The notes under the pieces: model-generated
The model's database searches: none
The model's input: the letters and a program-made list of their open reading frames with translations, nothing else
What the model was told of the DNA's origin: nothing
Shown: one piece after another, positions 52,591 through 61,909 of the stretch
How positions within the stretch are numbered: the first letter of the stretch is position 1
How the letters are laid out: the number at the start of each line of letters is the position of its first letter
From: Sphingobacterium athyrii
GTDB taxonomy: Bacteria > Bacteroidota > Bacteroidia > Sphingobacteriales > Sphingobacteriaceae
Assembly (NCBI RefSeq): GCF_003071065.1
Contig: NZ_QCXX01000010.1
Coordinates: forward strand, 62,614-126,613
DNA length: 64,000 nt
Direction of reading: 5' to 3'
Translations under genes and position numbers: made by a program

Positions 52591-55151
52591 TATTGAAAGA
52601 AAAAATCGGCGACACCTACCTGAAATGCCTGCTTACTGGAGTACTTTCGGCTATGTTAGTTACAGGACATGCGCAGGAAGTGGTGAAACAGCAGAAAGAG
52701 AAGCAACAGCCGCAACAAAAAGAAAAGCAACAGCTACCCGAGCAACGAACTGCGGAGCAAGTCCAGACCATGGATTCCATTGATGTCGTACGCGATTACC
52801 GGCCGATGCTGGCCGATGCCGTCAAGGTGCGCAGGAGTCCAAATATGCAACTTATCAACCGCGATGCGATCGAAACGGAGCTGCGTCAGATCGCTACCAG
52901 CATCTATTTGGCACAACAAAAATATAAACAGGCATACTACCATGAGTTGATGAAACGTCATCCGGACGCTTCGCAAAGCAATATCGACAATTACCGCATC
53001 AGCTATCTGGCTTACGGGGCGGGCGAATACAAAAGAGCGAGCGGTATGTTGGAATCGATGAAACCTTCGGATGCCTTTTATCAGGGCGCGATCATGACTT
53101 TGGGCCATATTGCTCTGGAAGCGGGCGACAAGCAAGGGGCACGAAATGCCTTTGTCAAAGCGATGAAACTGGATCTCGACCGGCAAGTGAAAGCCGATGC
53201 GCTCTTTAACTACGCCAAAGTGCTGTTTGCCATGGATTCCACCCAGGCTGCCCAGCAAGTTCTTGAGAAATATATCGCCCAGGAAGTGAAGCCTGCAGAT
53301 CCGGGTGCCAAAAGACAGGAAAGTCCGGAAATACTATCAGCTGAGATTCTGCGAGGGACGACCAACTTTCATGCAGGGGTCAGCATGTTGGAATCGCTGA
53401 AGGAACGCGGCAAGGAAGTCGATGCGATCTATCAAAAGGTAACCTACTACCGTGGACTGGAGTTCTATAACGAGCGTGCTTTCGAAAATAGTATATCTAT
53501 GTTTATGCGTTCGGAAAAATTTCCGATCAATGCGGAAATGGCGGCTCTGGCGACCTACTGGAAAGCGGAGGCAATGTATGAAGTGCGCAAATTTGGGGAG
53601 GCGGTAGAAAATTTCTCCCGGTTCCTGAGCTTGCCTGCGGCAAAAAACAACGAGGTCTATAATTACGCCAATTATGGGCTAGCCTATGCGGCCTACCGAA
53701 ATAACCGTTTCGCGCTGGCAGCCGATTATTTTGAGCGCTTTCTGAAGGCCGGGGCAAGTACCGTAGATGAAAATATACGGTATGACGTGATCGCACGTCT
53801 GGGCGACTCGTATCTGTGCCTACGTGATTACGGCCGGGCCAACAGCTACTATGACAAGCTGATCAACGGGAAAGCGCCCAATCAGGACTATGCGTTGTTC
53901 CAACGCGGTGTACTCTTTGGATTGCAGGGCGATAATGAAACGAAGCTCAGTACCCTGCGGTCCGTTCTAAAACAATTTCCGGCTTCGAACTATGCCGATG
54001 ACGCGGCCTTTGAGATCCCTTACACCTATTTCACTATGGGCGATTATGAGAACGCGCTCACAGGGCTGCAAGCAATGATCGAAAAGTACCCGCGCAGCAG
54101 CTATGTCCCACGTGCGCTGATGACCATTGGGCTTGTACAGTATAATAACGATGAACCCGAACCAGCGAAGGCCACCTTCCAACAGGTGGTGGAAAAATAT
54201 GCGCGAACCGCCGAGGCAGAGCAGGCGATGCGTTTCATTGAAAACATCTACCTCGATCAGGGCGATGCGACGAGCTACATCCGGTATGCGATCGGTAGCA
54301 ATGTGGGTAATTTGAGTCCTGCGGAGCAGGATGATCAGGCTTTCCAGGCAGCCCATTCCCTCTTTGCCCGGGGAGAATATGGAGCCTCTGTGGAGGCGAT
54401 CAATGCTTATTTTGATAAATTCCCGAAACCCAAACAAGAAAAATATGCTCGCTACATCCGCGGGGTGAGTTCGTATAAGACCGGGCATCCGCAGGAAGCG
54501 CTGCACGATCTGAATATCATCCTGAACGACTGGACAAGTAAGTATACGGAGAATACTTTGCTGACAGTGGCTGCTTTATATCTGGACTTAAAGGAATACA
54601 ACGAGGCCATTGTCCACCTAAAAAAATTGGAGCTAAATTCCGAATATAAAAAACACTATGGCTATGCGGTAACTAACCTGATGATCTGTTATTTCGAACT
54701 CGGTGATATGGAACAGATGGCCAAATATGTACAGTTTATAAAGGCTTACGATGGTGCAACAGAGGAGGAAATTGCCAAGGCACACTTATACAGTGGCAGG
54801 GCTTTTCTGAAGGACAAGGATATAGTGTCTGCCATGAAAGAGCTCAATCTGGCCGCTCTGAAGAGCCAAACGGAGGTAGGCGCAGAGGCACGGTACCGTG
54901 TGGCACAATTGCAGTATGATAACAAGGAGTACGACAAAGCCCAAGAGACAGCCTTTGATGTGATCAATAATAGGGAGGCATATGAATATTGGGTGGCAAA
55001 GAGCTTCGTATTGCTTGCAGATACCTATGCGCGTAAAGGCAATTCTTCCCAGGCCAAGAGTACGTTGAAAAGTGTGATTGAAAATTATGAAAAAGATGAT
55101 GATATTGTCCCCTCAGCAAAAGAACGTTTACAGAAATTAAACAAAAAGTAA
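52587..55151 (+). CDS. large tetratricopeptide repeat protein, possibly chimeric
   Basis: 854 residues, almost all TPR helices, for example ARNAFVKAMKLDLDRQVKADALFNYAKVLF, NALTGLQAMIEKYPRSSYVPRAL and AQETAFDVINNREAYEYWVA. The signal peptide ends near GHAQ. A Gln/Lys-rich stretch and the segment VVRDYRPMLADAVKVRRSPN (residues 67-86) precede the repeats; that segment resembles the N-terminal motif of a Bacteroidota beta-barrel family usually encoded right after such TPR genes, suggesting a fusion of the start of one gene with the body of the other. Its G+C looks higher than that of neighbouring genes. Role unknown; homologues are envelope scaffolds. Confidence 0.82.
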   Translation: MILKEKIGDTYLKCLLTGVLSAMLVTGHAQEVVKQQKEKQQPQQKEKQQLPEQRTAEQVQTMDSIDVVRDYRPMLADAVKVRRSPNMQLINRDAIETELRQIATSIYLAQQKYKQAYYHELMKRHPDASQSNIDNYRISYLAYGAGEYKRASGMLESMKPSDAFYQGAIMTLGHIALEAGDKQGARNAFVKAMKLDLDRQVKADALFNYAKVLFAMDSTQAAQQVLEKYIAQEVKPADPGAKRQESPEILSAEILRGTTNFHAGVSMLESLKERGKEVDAIYQKVTYYRGLEFYNERAFENSISMFMRSEKFPINAEMAALATYWKAEAMYEVRKFGEAVENFSRFLSLPAAKNNEVYNYANYGLAYAAYRNNRFALAADYFERFLKAGASTVDENIRYDVIARLGDSYLCLRDYGRANSYYDKLINGKAPNQDYALFQRGVLFGLQGDNETKLSTLRSVLKQFPASNYADDAAFEIPYTYFTMGDYENALTGLQAMIEKYPRSSYVPRALMTIGLVQYNNDEPEPAKATFQQVVEKYARTAEAEQAMRFIENIYLDQGDATSYIRYAIGSNVGNLSPAEQDDQAFQAAHSLFARGEYGASVEAINAYFDKFPKPKQEKYARYIRGVSSYKTGHPQEALHDLNIILNDWTSKYTENTLLTVAALYLDLKEYNEAIVHLKKLELNSEYKKHYGYAVTNLMICYFELGDMEQMAKYVQFIKAYDGATEEEIAKAHLYSGRAFLKDKDIVSAMKELNLAALKSQTEVGAEARYRVAQLQYDNKEYDKAQETAFDVINNREAYEYWVAKSFVLLADTYARKGNSSQAKSTLKSVIENYEKDDDIVPSAKERLQKLNKK

Positions 55152-55171
55152 CAGCAATTTTTTTATGATTG

Positions 55172-55202
55172 AAAAAGCGTTAACGAAAGTTAGCGCTTTT
55201 TT
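55172..55202 (+). terminator. intrinsic terminator after the large TPR gene
   Basis: AAAAAGCGTTAAC-GAAA-GTTAGCGCTTTTTT, one G-T pair. The loop and inner stem match the tRNA-Pro terminators at 52152 and 52300. Confidence 0.8.
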
Positions 55203-55369
55203 GTTTAATCCTAACAGTCAACAAAACCAAAAATCAATACATACGGTAGTTGCATTTCTGAGAAAATAAAGATCCATTTATAAGGAGGCCTGAAACTATA
55301 TGTATATTATCTTACAAAACCAATAGTTACAGACGATTCTTAAATGATAAATACAATCGTAAGCTAATT

Positions 55370-55906
55370 TTATTCTATTTGCTGTACTGTTAATGATGAC
55401 TCCGATAAATGCTTTCTTAATTTCTGTATCGGTAGATATGTAAATAAAATTGATAGTACACCAGCCAGAAGCCCATCTAAAATAGCCATTGCGGTTGCAT
55501 TTAACCTATAGTGTGTAGACAGATTATATTGTGCCAGCAAGAGACATAGGAATACAAATAAACCCGTTGCGAAGCCATGGATAATACACAGCTTCGTAAT
55601 AAATTTATTCCTGTTCAGTTCACTGTCTACTGTTAAAGCGATTGACTCCTGTTCTATGGCTGCGATCACCCGTTTGATAATATCCATTGTAAGGACAACA
55701 GGTAAAAATATGGCCATCGGTAGCGTCAGTCGAGCCAAACTTTGCGGACCAGCGAAAAAGTGCGTATATCCCAGCTCCTGGAAGCTGGCGTAAGCAACCA
55801 GGAAATTGAAGAAAACATTGGGGAGGATATAATAAATTGCGCGCTTTCTTAAAAATCGCCTGAGCGTTGTTTTTTTTATTTTCTTTGATTCCGTAAACTT
55901 CGTCAT
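55370..55906 (-). CDS. small integral membrane protein of the biosynthetic operon
   Basis: 178 residues with a basic N-terminus (KKTTLRRFLRKRA) and four predicted helices: YYILPNVFFNFLVAYASF, LTLPMAIFLPVVLTMDII, LCIIHGFATGLFVFLCLLLA and AILDGLLAGVLSILFTYL. No known domain recognised. It is the last gene of the operon, seven bases after the acyltransferase gene, so it probably serves the same product, for instance in transport or as a membrane anchor; this is inference from position. Confidence 0.7.
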   Translation of the reverse strand: MTKFTESKKIKKTTLRRFLRKRAIYYILPNVFFNFLVAYASFQELGYTHFFAGPQSLARLTLPMAIFLPVVLTMDIIKRVIAAIEQESIALTVDSELNRNKFITKLCIIHGFATGLFVFLCLLLAQYNLSTHYRLNATAMAILDGLLAGVLSILFTYLPIQKLRKHLSESSLTVQQIE

Positions 55907-55913
55907 GTGTATT

Positions 55914-57167
55914 CTATAGGGGCAAGGTCATGAATGCAATAGCCGTATCTTTTATTTTAATCGCTTCTTCTTTTGGTAAAAAATCTTCATTGGACATAAA
56001 CGTAAAATCCATTTGTTGATTAAAGGTCGTTGTAACCAAGGTATTTGAATTCAACCAGGGGAAAGCCACTGTTGGACTGTATATGGTTTCCAAGGTGAAG
56101 TTGTTGTACTCGTTTGGAATTTGGAGCTTACCCATATTGGATAGCGTGAGGTCATGTCCTCCCGGACTTGATTTTAATATGGAAATCATGCGTTCCACCA
56201 GCGGGTGCATCTGTTCGCCCATCCAGAGCAGCTCCCGGGCTTCCATCTTTTCTATTTTTTGTGTGAGTGCCCTTTTTATGTCTTTCGCGTTATACATGAT
56301 ATTATCGTTTCCCTTTTTTAGAGAAAGTTCCACTGTCGGAGCAAAGGCGAACATATGATCTTGTTTAATTTCCGGGATAAAGTGGCGGATGTCAACCGGG
56401 CTGATCACTTTATTTTTTGCAGCCTTACCTTGCACCTCCCGAAAAGCTTGCATAAATGCCGTACATAAGAGTGCATGGACAGTAATGCCTTGCGCCTTGC
56501 AACCTTGGGTTATGGCCGCCGTTGTTTCCGCATCCAGTTTCCAGTGCATCGCATAGTTTTTCCCCTGGTTTCTTTTTCTGCTCTTTCGTTGCAGGAAAAA
56601 GAAGAATCTCGCCAGCAGTAAATAGAACTTGGCTTTGCGTGATTTTTTTCGGAGCTCGAAGCTCTGTGGTAGAAAGTCATTAACCGATTCAAAGAGCTGG
56701 TAGGGTTCGAGTTCCTTATCGGGGTTATCCAATAGGTAAAGTAGCTCCCGCATCAACGTTACAATACTGGTTCCATCGCAGACACAATGTGGTAATACCC
56801 AAAGCAACTCCGAATTGGAATCCCCTTTGATCCATACCAATTGGGCTAGTGGTTTACTGTCAGCTTTAAATGGGCGATACCATTCCCGTTCCGATTCGGC
56901 GAGCCAGTCCATATCCGTTTGACGGCTGACTATAACGAGTGGAATGGATTCCATGTCTTCCTGTACAACAAAATGGGGCTGTTGTGCATCTGCCATCTGG
57001 ATGACTGATCGGAGCAAAGGGTGTTTCCGTTGAATTTTTGCCAGCGCGCTCCGAAGATGTCCTTCAGCGATCTCCCCATTGATTTTAGCTGCAAATACAC
57101 AGTTTAAGGGCGTTTCGGTATCAACATACATGATCCGTTCCACCATCATTAGTTTTCTTTCGATCAT
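55914..57167 (-). CDS. condensation-fold acyltransferase (PapA5-like), copy B
   Basis: 417 residues of the condensation/CoA-acyltransferase fold. The HHxxxDG motif appears as PHCVCDG: catalytic His127 and structural Asp131 are kept, the first His is Pro. The start RKLMMVERIMYVDTETPLN is like PapA5-type enzymes, which esterify hydroxyl groups of polyketides or glycolipids with acyl groups from a carrier protein. FTLETIYSPTVAFP and the MDFTFMSNEDFLP region mark the C-terminal domain. It overlaps the preceding copy by four bases. Acyl donor and acceptor unknown. Confidence 0.82.
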   Translation of the reverse strand: MIERKLMMVERIMYVDTETPLNCVFAAKINGEIAEGHLRSALAKIQRKHPLLRSVIQMADAQQPHFVVQEDMESIPLVIVSRQTDMDWLAESEREWYRPFKADSKPLAQLVWIKGDSNSELLWVLPHCVCDGTSIVTLMRELLYLLDNPDKELEPYQLFESVNDFLPQSFELRKKSRKAKFYLLLARFFFFLQRKSRKRNQGKNYAMHWKLDAETTAAITQGCKAQGITVHALLCTAFMQAFREVQGKAAKNKVISPVDIRHFIPEIKQDHMFAFAPTVELSLKKGNDNIMYNAKDIKRALTQKIEKMEARELLWMGEQMHPLVERMISILKSSPGGHDLTLSNMGKLQIPNEYNNFTLETIYSPTVAFPWLNSNTLVTTTFNQQMDFTFMSNEDFLPKEEAIKIKDTAIAFMTLPL

Positions 57168-58435
57168 GATGCCACCTGATAATCTAATTGTTGTCTGATC
57201 CGGTCTATGATCACATCCCGGATGGCCAATGCTTCACTATAGGGGAGGTAACCTTCGCTTCCCATAAAGGAAAAATCCATTTGTCCACGAAAGGTAGAGG
57301 TGACCATTGTCGTTGTATTGCCCAAAGGACCAATGACCGAAGGACTGAAGATTGTTTCCAGGTTGAATGTGCGATATTGATCGGGTATCTGTATACGGCC
57401 CAAATTAGAAAACATACAGTCATTGGATGATTTACCCCGTTTTAAGAGTTTGGTAAAGTTCTTCAGCGCATCATGGGCCGATTCCATCACCATCATGGTG
57501 ATATAAGGATTGAGTTTCGCTGTTTTGCGTTCCACTTCATCCTGCATCAACCGGAGGTTATCCAAAAAGCTCATCTTCTGGTTCGAAGACATGACAATCA
57601 TCAATCCGAACGCAAAAATATGGTCATCTTTTATCTGTGGCGCAAAACGTCGGATATCTACGGGACAGGAAATTTTATTGAACGCTGACGAACCACGTAC
57701 GCTATGGAATGCTTCCAAGACCGTAGCCCCCAGAAATGTGTTAACAGTGATATCCAATGACTTGCAATAAGAAATAAGTTGCCTGCTGGTGCTTTCGTCC
57801 AGCTTCCAATGAATTAAATAGTCCGTCTGTCGATCGATCGCTTTTCTGCCGACCGGAATACATTTAATCGCTAAAGCTGCTAATCGACCGATTGTTTTTG
57901 CCTTAAATCGCTTCTTACCACTCTGTAAGATATGTTCCGGTACGACATCTTCAATACCACGGATAGGATTTTCCAGCCCGATCTCCGCAGTAGGGTTGTC
58001 CAACACCTTTAAAAATTCATGTAATAGTGCCATGGCCGAGCCGCCATCGCACAGACAATGATGGAAAACAAATAGCATATCCGAAACATCTTCACCCCTT
58101 ATCCAGACAAATCGGATTAGCGGTTTGGACTGATAATCGAAGGTCGAATGCCATTCCCTTTTGGACTCTTCCTGCCAGTCATCATCGCTTTGTCGGTTTA
58201 CGAACCGTACCGGAATCGATATGGTTCGTTCCGGAACTTGAAACCAAGGTATATTCCTGTCATCATGTTGGATGAGTGCCCGTAGCCAGGGATGCTTTTC
58301 CTGAAGGCGGCTTAGGGCATATCGAATGTCCTCTTCGTTGAAAACACCACGTAGCCGAAAAGGAATAACGGCATTGAAGGGTTCGGTTCCATCCCCCAGC
58401 AGCATACGTTCACCAAATAGTAGTTTTCTTTTCAT
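57164..58435 (-). CDS. condensation-fold acyltransferase (PapA5-like), copy A
   Basis: 423 residues, a paralogue of copy B. The full motif HHCLCDG is present, with catalytic His126 and Asp130. The N-terminus KRKLLFGERMLLGDGTEPFN and the C-terminal FNLETIFSPSVIGP and MDFSFMGSEGYLP match the partner position by position, so the pair arose by duplication. Two different acyltransferases suggest that the product is acylated at two sites or with two acyl groups. The stop overlaps copy B and the start lies three bases after the glycosyltransferase gene. Confidence 0.85.
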   Translation of the reverse strand: MKRKLLFGERMLLGDGTEPFNAVIPFRLRGVFNEEDIRYALSRLQEKHPWLRALIQHDDRNIPWFQVPERTISIPVRFVNRQSDDDWQEESKREWHSTFDYQSKPLIRFVWIRGEDVSDMLFVFHHCLCDGGSAMALLHEFLKVLDNPTAEIGLENPIRGIEDVVPEHILQSGKKRFKAKTIGRLAALAIKCIPVGRKAIDRQTDYLIHWKLDESTSRQLISYCKSLDITVNTFLGATVLEAFHSVRGSSAFNKISCPVDIRRFAPQIKDDHIFAFGLMIVMSSNQKMSFLDNLRLMQDEVERKTAKLNPYITMMVMESAHDALKNFTKLLKRGKSSNDCMFSNLGRIQIPDQYRTFNLETIFSPSVIGPLGNTTTMVTSTFRGQMDFSFMGSEGYLPYSEALAIRDVIIDRIRQQLDYQVAS

Positions 58436-58438
58436 AGC

Positions 58439-60844
58439 CTATACCTGTGCCAACGTCGAACATTCTTGTTTTACAAAGCCTTCCAATAGCGCTACAGCCT
58501 GATCGTTGCCACCAGCTGTTTGAAAAGTTTTTTGTACCTCCTTAGCGGCATTTCTGTATTTGGGGTTATTCAATAACTCAAATACAGTGTCGCGTAGGGT
58601 GTCAATGCGCATGCGTTTGTACCGGATACTCAATCCGCATCCGGCCTGCTCAATGAGTTTGGCCGTATGAAAATGATCATACGCAATCGGCGTGATCAGC
58701 ATGGGCAGACCGTTTGTAAAGGTATCGTTGACCGTATTGAAGCCTCCGTGGCAGATAACCATGTCCATCTGCGGCATCAGAGCGGATTGGGGAACGAAGC
58801 CGCTCACGATAAAATTGGAAGGCCATTCGTCGAATATTTCCGGTGGAGTAGCCGCAATAATTGTCACCGGCTCATTTGCGAAAGCCTCGATCAGTTTACC
58901 AAAAAATGCTTTTCGAATATCCACGAGTAGTGTACCTAAGGATACAAATATCTTCGGAGTACTGCTTGCTGCCAAACGTTCCCAGTCAAAAGGAGTGTTA
59001 TTTGGACGACCTTTGACCGGTCCGACAAATTTCATGTGTGGCGGTACCGTTTCAAAGCCGGCGAAAGCTTGTGACGTAAATATCAGGTTGAGCTGATGAG
59101 AGTGTATAAAGATGCCATCGTCATAAATTCCTACGGCCTTCTGAAGATCTTTGATCAGGTTTTGCTGCCATTCAAATATCTTAGGTGCATTCTTTTCCGT
59201 GTCACCCATGACGTCCGGAGGAACAGGGGTTGTTGTCACACAAGGGATCTGATGTTTATGTGCGAATAGCGCGCCTCCAAAGGTAATGCAGTCGTTTACG
59301 ATCACATCGGGCTGCCATTGGCCGAGAAGACGTTCCAATCCCGGCATCATCATTTTTGCGATCGGCACATAGGTTTCTTCCAGTGCCAGTTTCATGACTT
59401 CGGGGCCTGAACAGGAAGGACCATCGTCCTGACGTTTCAATAGCTGTTGGAGTTCCTCCTGAAAAGGTACCAGATCTTCTTCCGGATAGATATAACTTCC
59501 ACCTGTAGGAATATGATGATCAGCTAATGGCGTTATGCCAAACCATCGGACTTCATGCCCACGGGCAAGCAGGCTCGCACCAACGCTTAACGTTGGACTG
59601 ATATGTCCGAAAAATGGTGGTACAACGATGAGGAACTTCGCAGGCATTTCCGCCCTTGGGGTAACAGAGACAGCTGCCTTTTCCAATAAGTCTGCTGCAG
59701 ATTTTGTGCCTCCGGCTTCGATAAAGGACTGCCGTACAGTATGTGCAGCTTCGCGGTAGGATGGATTGTTTAGAATGGTATGAACACACTCTTTTAAGTG
59801 ATGCGCCTTAAAACGATTGAAATTCAGTCGTTCACCGGCACCAGTACGAACTACGCGGCCAGCTACATGCGACTGGTCGTAAGCGATCGGGATGACCACA
59901 AATGGCAGACCCTGTGAAAGAGTTTCGGAAACGGTATTATGGCCGCCATGGCATACGACTGCATCCAGATGCGGTAACAAATCCAGTTGTGGGATGTGTT
60001 GATAAACCATGAAATTCTGGGGCCAGGATTCAAATAGCTGCGGATCTGAAACAACGACGACAGTCAAGTCCTCGCCGGCAAACGCATCGATTACTTTTTG
60101 GAAAAATGCTTTCTTATGATCATGATCAAAAGTGGTACCGATACTGACCAGGATTTTTTTTCGATTACTGGTATGCAGTTTATCCCAGTCAAATCCCACG
60201 GATATCCGACGTTCGGACAGGACAGGTCCCGTAAAATGATAGTTTGGGGCGAGCTCCATCTCTCCAAAGAAATAACGGGATGTTAAGACAAGTGTAAGCA
60301 GATCCGAGCAATCCAAAGATTTATTTCCAGTTACCCCGAGCTCCTGTTGTAAAGCGACGATCTGCTTTTCTTCCCATTCGTGCACTTTTGGGAGTTCACT
60401 AACAATTTTAATGGCTGCGGGAGCCGTTACAGTAGTCGCATAGCGAAATCCCAGTTTTTTTGCCGCAACAGCAGCGGCGAATAACTGATGGTCACCAATG
60501 ACGAGATCGGGTGCACATGTTTCTAATAAGTCAAGAATACCTTTATAACAATGTCTATTTAAAGGAATAAGCACATCTTCGTATAGAAATTTAATGCTAT
60601 CAATACCATAAACAATCTTTTTTGAAATAATATCGAGATATTGTTCACTTTCTTTTTTTTCTTCATCGGTCTGGTCATACTGAATAAGCAATAGCTTCCC
60701 TCCAGCCGGAAGTTTATCGGTTAAGTTTTTGTCAAGACTGATCCAGGCCACCTCATGTCCTCTTTCCAAAAGTTCAGCACCAATGCTCAACGTCGGATTG
60801 ACATGACCTGTCAGTGGGGGGACAACAAACACAAATTTAGCCAT
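58439..60844 (-). CDS. tandem fused GT1 glycosyltransferase (two complete domains)
   Basis: 801 residues with two full GT1/UGT-type glycosyltransferases in one chain. Domain 1 starts MAKFVFVVPPLTGHVNPT with acceptor-activating His14 and has the nucleotide-sugar motif CHGGHNTVSETLSQGLP (His299). Domain 2 starts MPAKFLIVVPPFFGHISPT at residue 400 with His414 and CHGGFNTVNDTFTNGLP (His699). Both pairs are exactly 400 residues apart, so this is a gene duplication with fusion and no loss of length. Domain 1 ends the donor site PIAYDQ, domain 2 PIAYDH. It probably adds two sugars to a lipid or polyketide aglycone. The stop codon lies 3 bases from the next start, and its ATG overlaps the hydrolase gene. 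Confidence 0.9.
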   Translation of the reverse strand: MAKFVFVVPPLTGHVNPTLSIGAELLERGHEVAWISLDKNLTDKLPAGGKLLLIQYDQTDEEKKESEQYLDIISKKIVYGIDSIKFLYEDVLIPLNRHCYKGILDLLETCAPDLVIGDHQLFAAAVAAKKLGFRYATTVTAPAAIKIVSELPKVHEWEEKQIVALQQELGVTGNKSLDCSDLLTLVLTSRYFFGEMELAPNYHFTGPVLSERRISVGFDWDKLHTSNRKKILVSIGTTFDHDHKKAFFQKVIDAFAGEDLTVVVVSDPQLFESWPQNFMVYQHIPQLDLLPHLDAVVCHGGHNTVSETLSQGLPFVVIPIAYDQSHVAGRVVRTGAGERLNFNRFKAHHLKECVHTILNNPSYREAAHTVRQSFIEAGGTKSAADLLEKAAVSVTPRAEMPAKFLIVVPPFFGHISPTLSVGASLLARGHEVRWFGITPLADHHIPTGGSYIYPEEDLVPFQEELQQLLKRQDDGPSCSGPEVMKLALEETYVPIAKMMMPGLERLLGQWQPDVIVNDCITFGGALFAHKHQIPCVTTTPVPPDVMGDTEKNAPKIFEWQQNLIKDLQKAVGIYDDGIFIHSHQLNLIFTSQAFAGFETVPPHMKFVGPVKGRPNNTPFDWERLAASSTPKIFVSLGTLLVDIRKAFFGKLIEAFANEPVTIIAATPPEIFDEWPSNFIVSGFVPQSALMPQMDMVICHGGFNTVNDTFTNGLPMLITPIAYDHFHTAKLIEQAGCGLSIRYKRMRIDTLRDTVFELLNNPKYRNAAKEVQKTFQTAGGNDQAVALLEGFVKQECSTLAQV

Positions 60845-61619
60845 GGTTTTGTAATAAAGGGTTAGATAAAAAATGAACGATAGTTTCAGCTATCCGTACA
60901 GGTTCTTGTATGGGAATATTATGGTCTCCGGGAATAAGCTCTAGCTGTGCACCGGGGATTTTTGTTTGTAGCCATTCGCCCGTTGGCTTGCAATTGGAAA
61001 CATCTCCATACAGCAACAGGGTAGATGGTGGCAACGCCGTTGCATCTATTTCATGGAGGAAATATTTCTCCTTGATCATATCGGCTTTGATACTCGTCTG
61101 ATTGAATAAAAATTCGTAGAGGCGATGGTTTTTTTCAAATTGTCGCTTACCCATTTTCATTTTCGTCGTATCGGTAAAATTTGCGATATAATGCTCCAAA
61201 AACTCCTTGCTATATTCATCTATAATATTGCGTGCTTTTTCATCCTGCGGATCCGGAGCTTCCATAACGACTAACTTTTCCACACGCTTAGGCATCCGCA
61301 ATGCCGTCTTAAGTGCAATAAGTCCACCAAAACTATATCCTAACAGATGGATGTTTTTAAGCTGTAGCGTATCCAACAAAGCAATTAGATCGGATGACAT
61401 ATTTTCAAGATCATAGCCTTCCAATGCACGGTCGCTCATGCCATGACTTTTGAGGTCATACATGACGACGTGAAAATGCTGCGCCAGGACTGGGGCAATA
61501 TTAAAATAGTAAATAGAGAGGTTGCTGAACATACCGTGGATCAGTACCACGGTATGTTCAGCGCCTTTGTTAAGTTCTTGTATGTGAACTTTCCTGTTGT
61601 TGACCGTAATTATTGGCAT
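60837..61619 (-). CDS. alpha/beta hydrolase of the biosynthetic operon
   Basis: 260 residues. Nucleophile Ser96 in LLGYSFGGL, oxyanion-hole HGMFSN (29-34), a late Asp in LLLYGDVSN and the His in IPGDHNIPIQE complete a plausible triad. It overlaps the carrier-protein gene by 10 bases and the glycosyltransferase by 8. Position suggests a thioesterase that releases or edits the chain from the carrier, but an ester hydrolase acting on the finished product is equally possible. Confidence 0.83.
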   Translation of the reverse strand: MPIITVNNRKVHIQELNKGAEHTVVLIHGMFSNLSIYYFNIAPVLAQHFHVVMYDLKSHGMSDRALEGYDLENMSSDLIALLDTLQLKNIHLLGYSFGGLIALKTALRMPKRVEKLVVMEAPDPQDEKARNIIDEYSKEFLEHYIANFTDTTKMKMGKRQFEKNHRLYEFLFNQTSIKADMIKEKYFLHEIDATALPPSTLLLYGDVSNCKPTGEWLQTKIPGAQLELIPGDHNIPIQEPVRIAETIVHFLSNPLLQNHG

Positions 61620-61909
61620 TCGTAGATATAATTGATGATCATACGGAGGTCAAGATTGATCAGTTGATCCAGGTCCATCGAAGATAACCAGCCGGTAAAA
61701 TCAATCTGCTCACCAAAATGTGCTTTGATTTTCTCGGAAAAAGAAACAATTTCAATGCTGTCCATTTCGAGATCTTTTGTAAAGGAGCTTTCCGGCGTGA
61801 TATCCATCTCTTCAACAAATTCTTCGCCGATAACTTCTGTGATAAAGCCTTTTAATAAAGCGAATAATTCTTCATGATTTAATTTTAGTGTCGTGTTTAC
61901 AGTGTCCAT
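61610..61909 (-). CDS. discrete acyl carrier protein
   Basis: 99 residues. The phosphopantetheine attachment site is Ser51 in LEMDSIEIVSF, a good match to the DSL/DSIE motif, with the usual four-helix pattern (HEELFALLKGFITEVIG first). The C-terminal helix is unusually long. Its start overlaps the synthase gene by 13 bases, so the two should be made together. The Sfp-type transferase domain at the end of the synthase could activate it. Confidence 0.92.
   Translation of the reverse strand: MDTVNTTLKLNHEELFALLKGFITEVIGEEFVEEMDITPESSFTKDLEMDSIEIVSFSEKIKAHFGEQIDFTGWLSSMDLDQLINLDLRMIINYIYECQ

Noticed and set aside
52587..55151. mobile-element cargo
   Set aside because: No integrase, transposase or terminal repeats beyond the tRNA-Pro duplication; only the rearrangement is supported.
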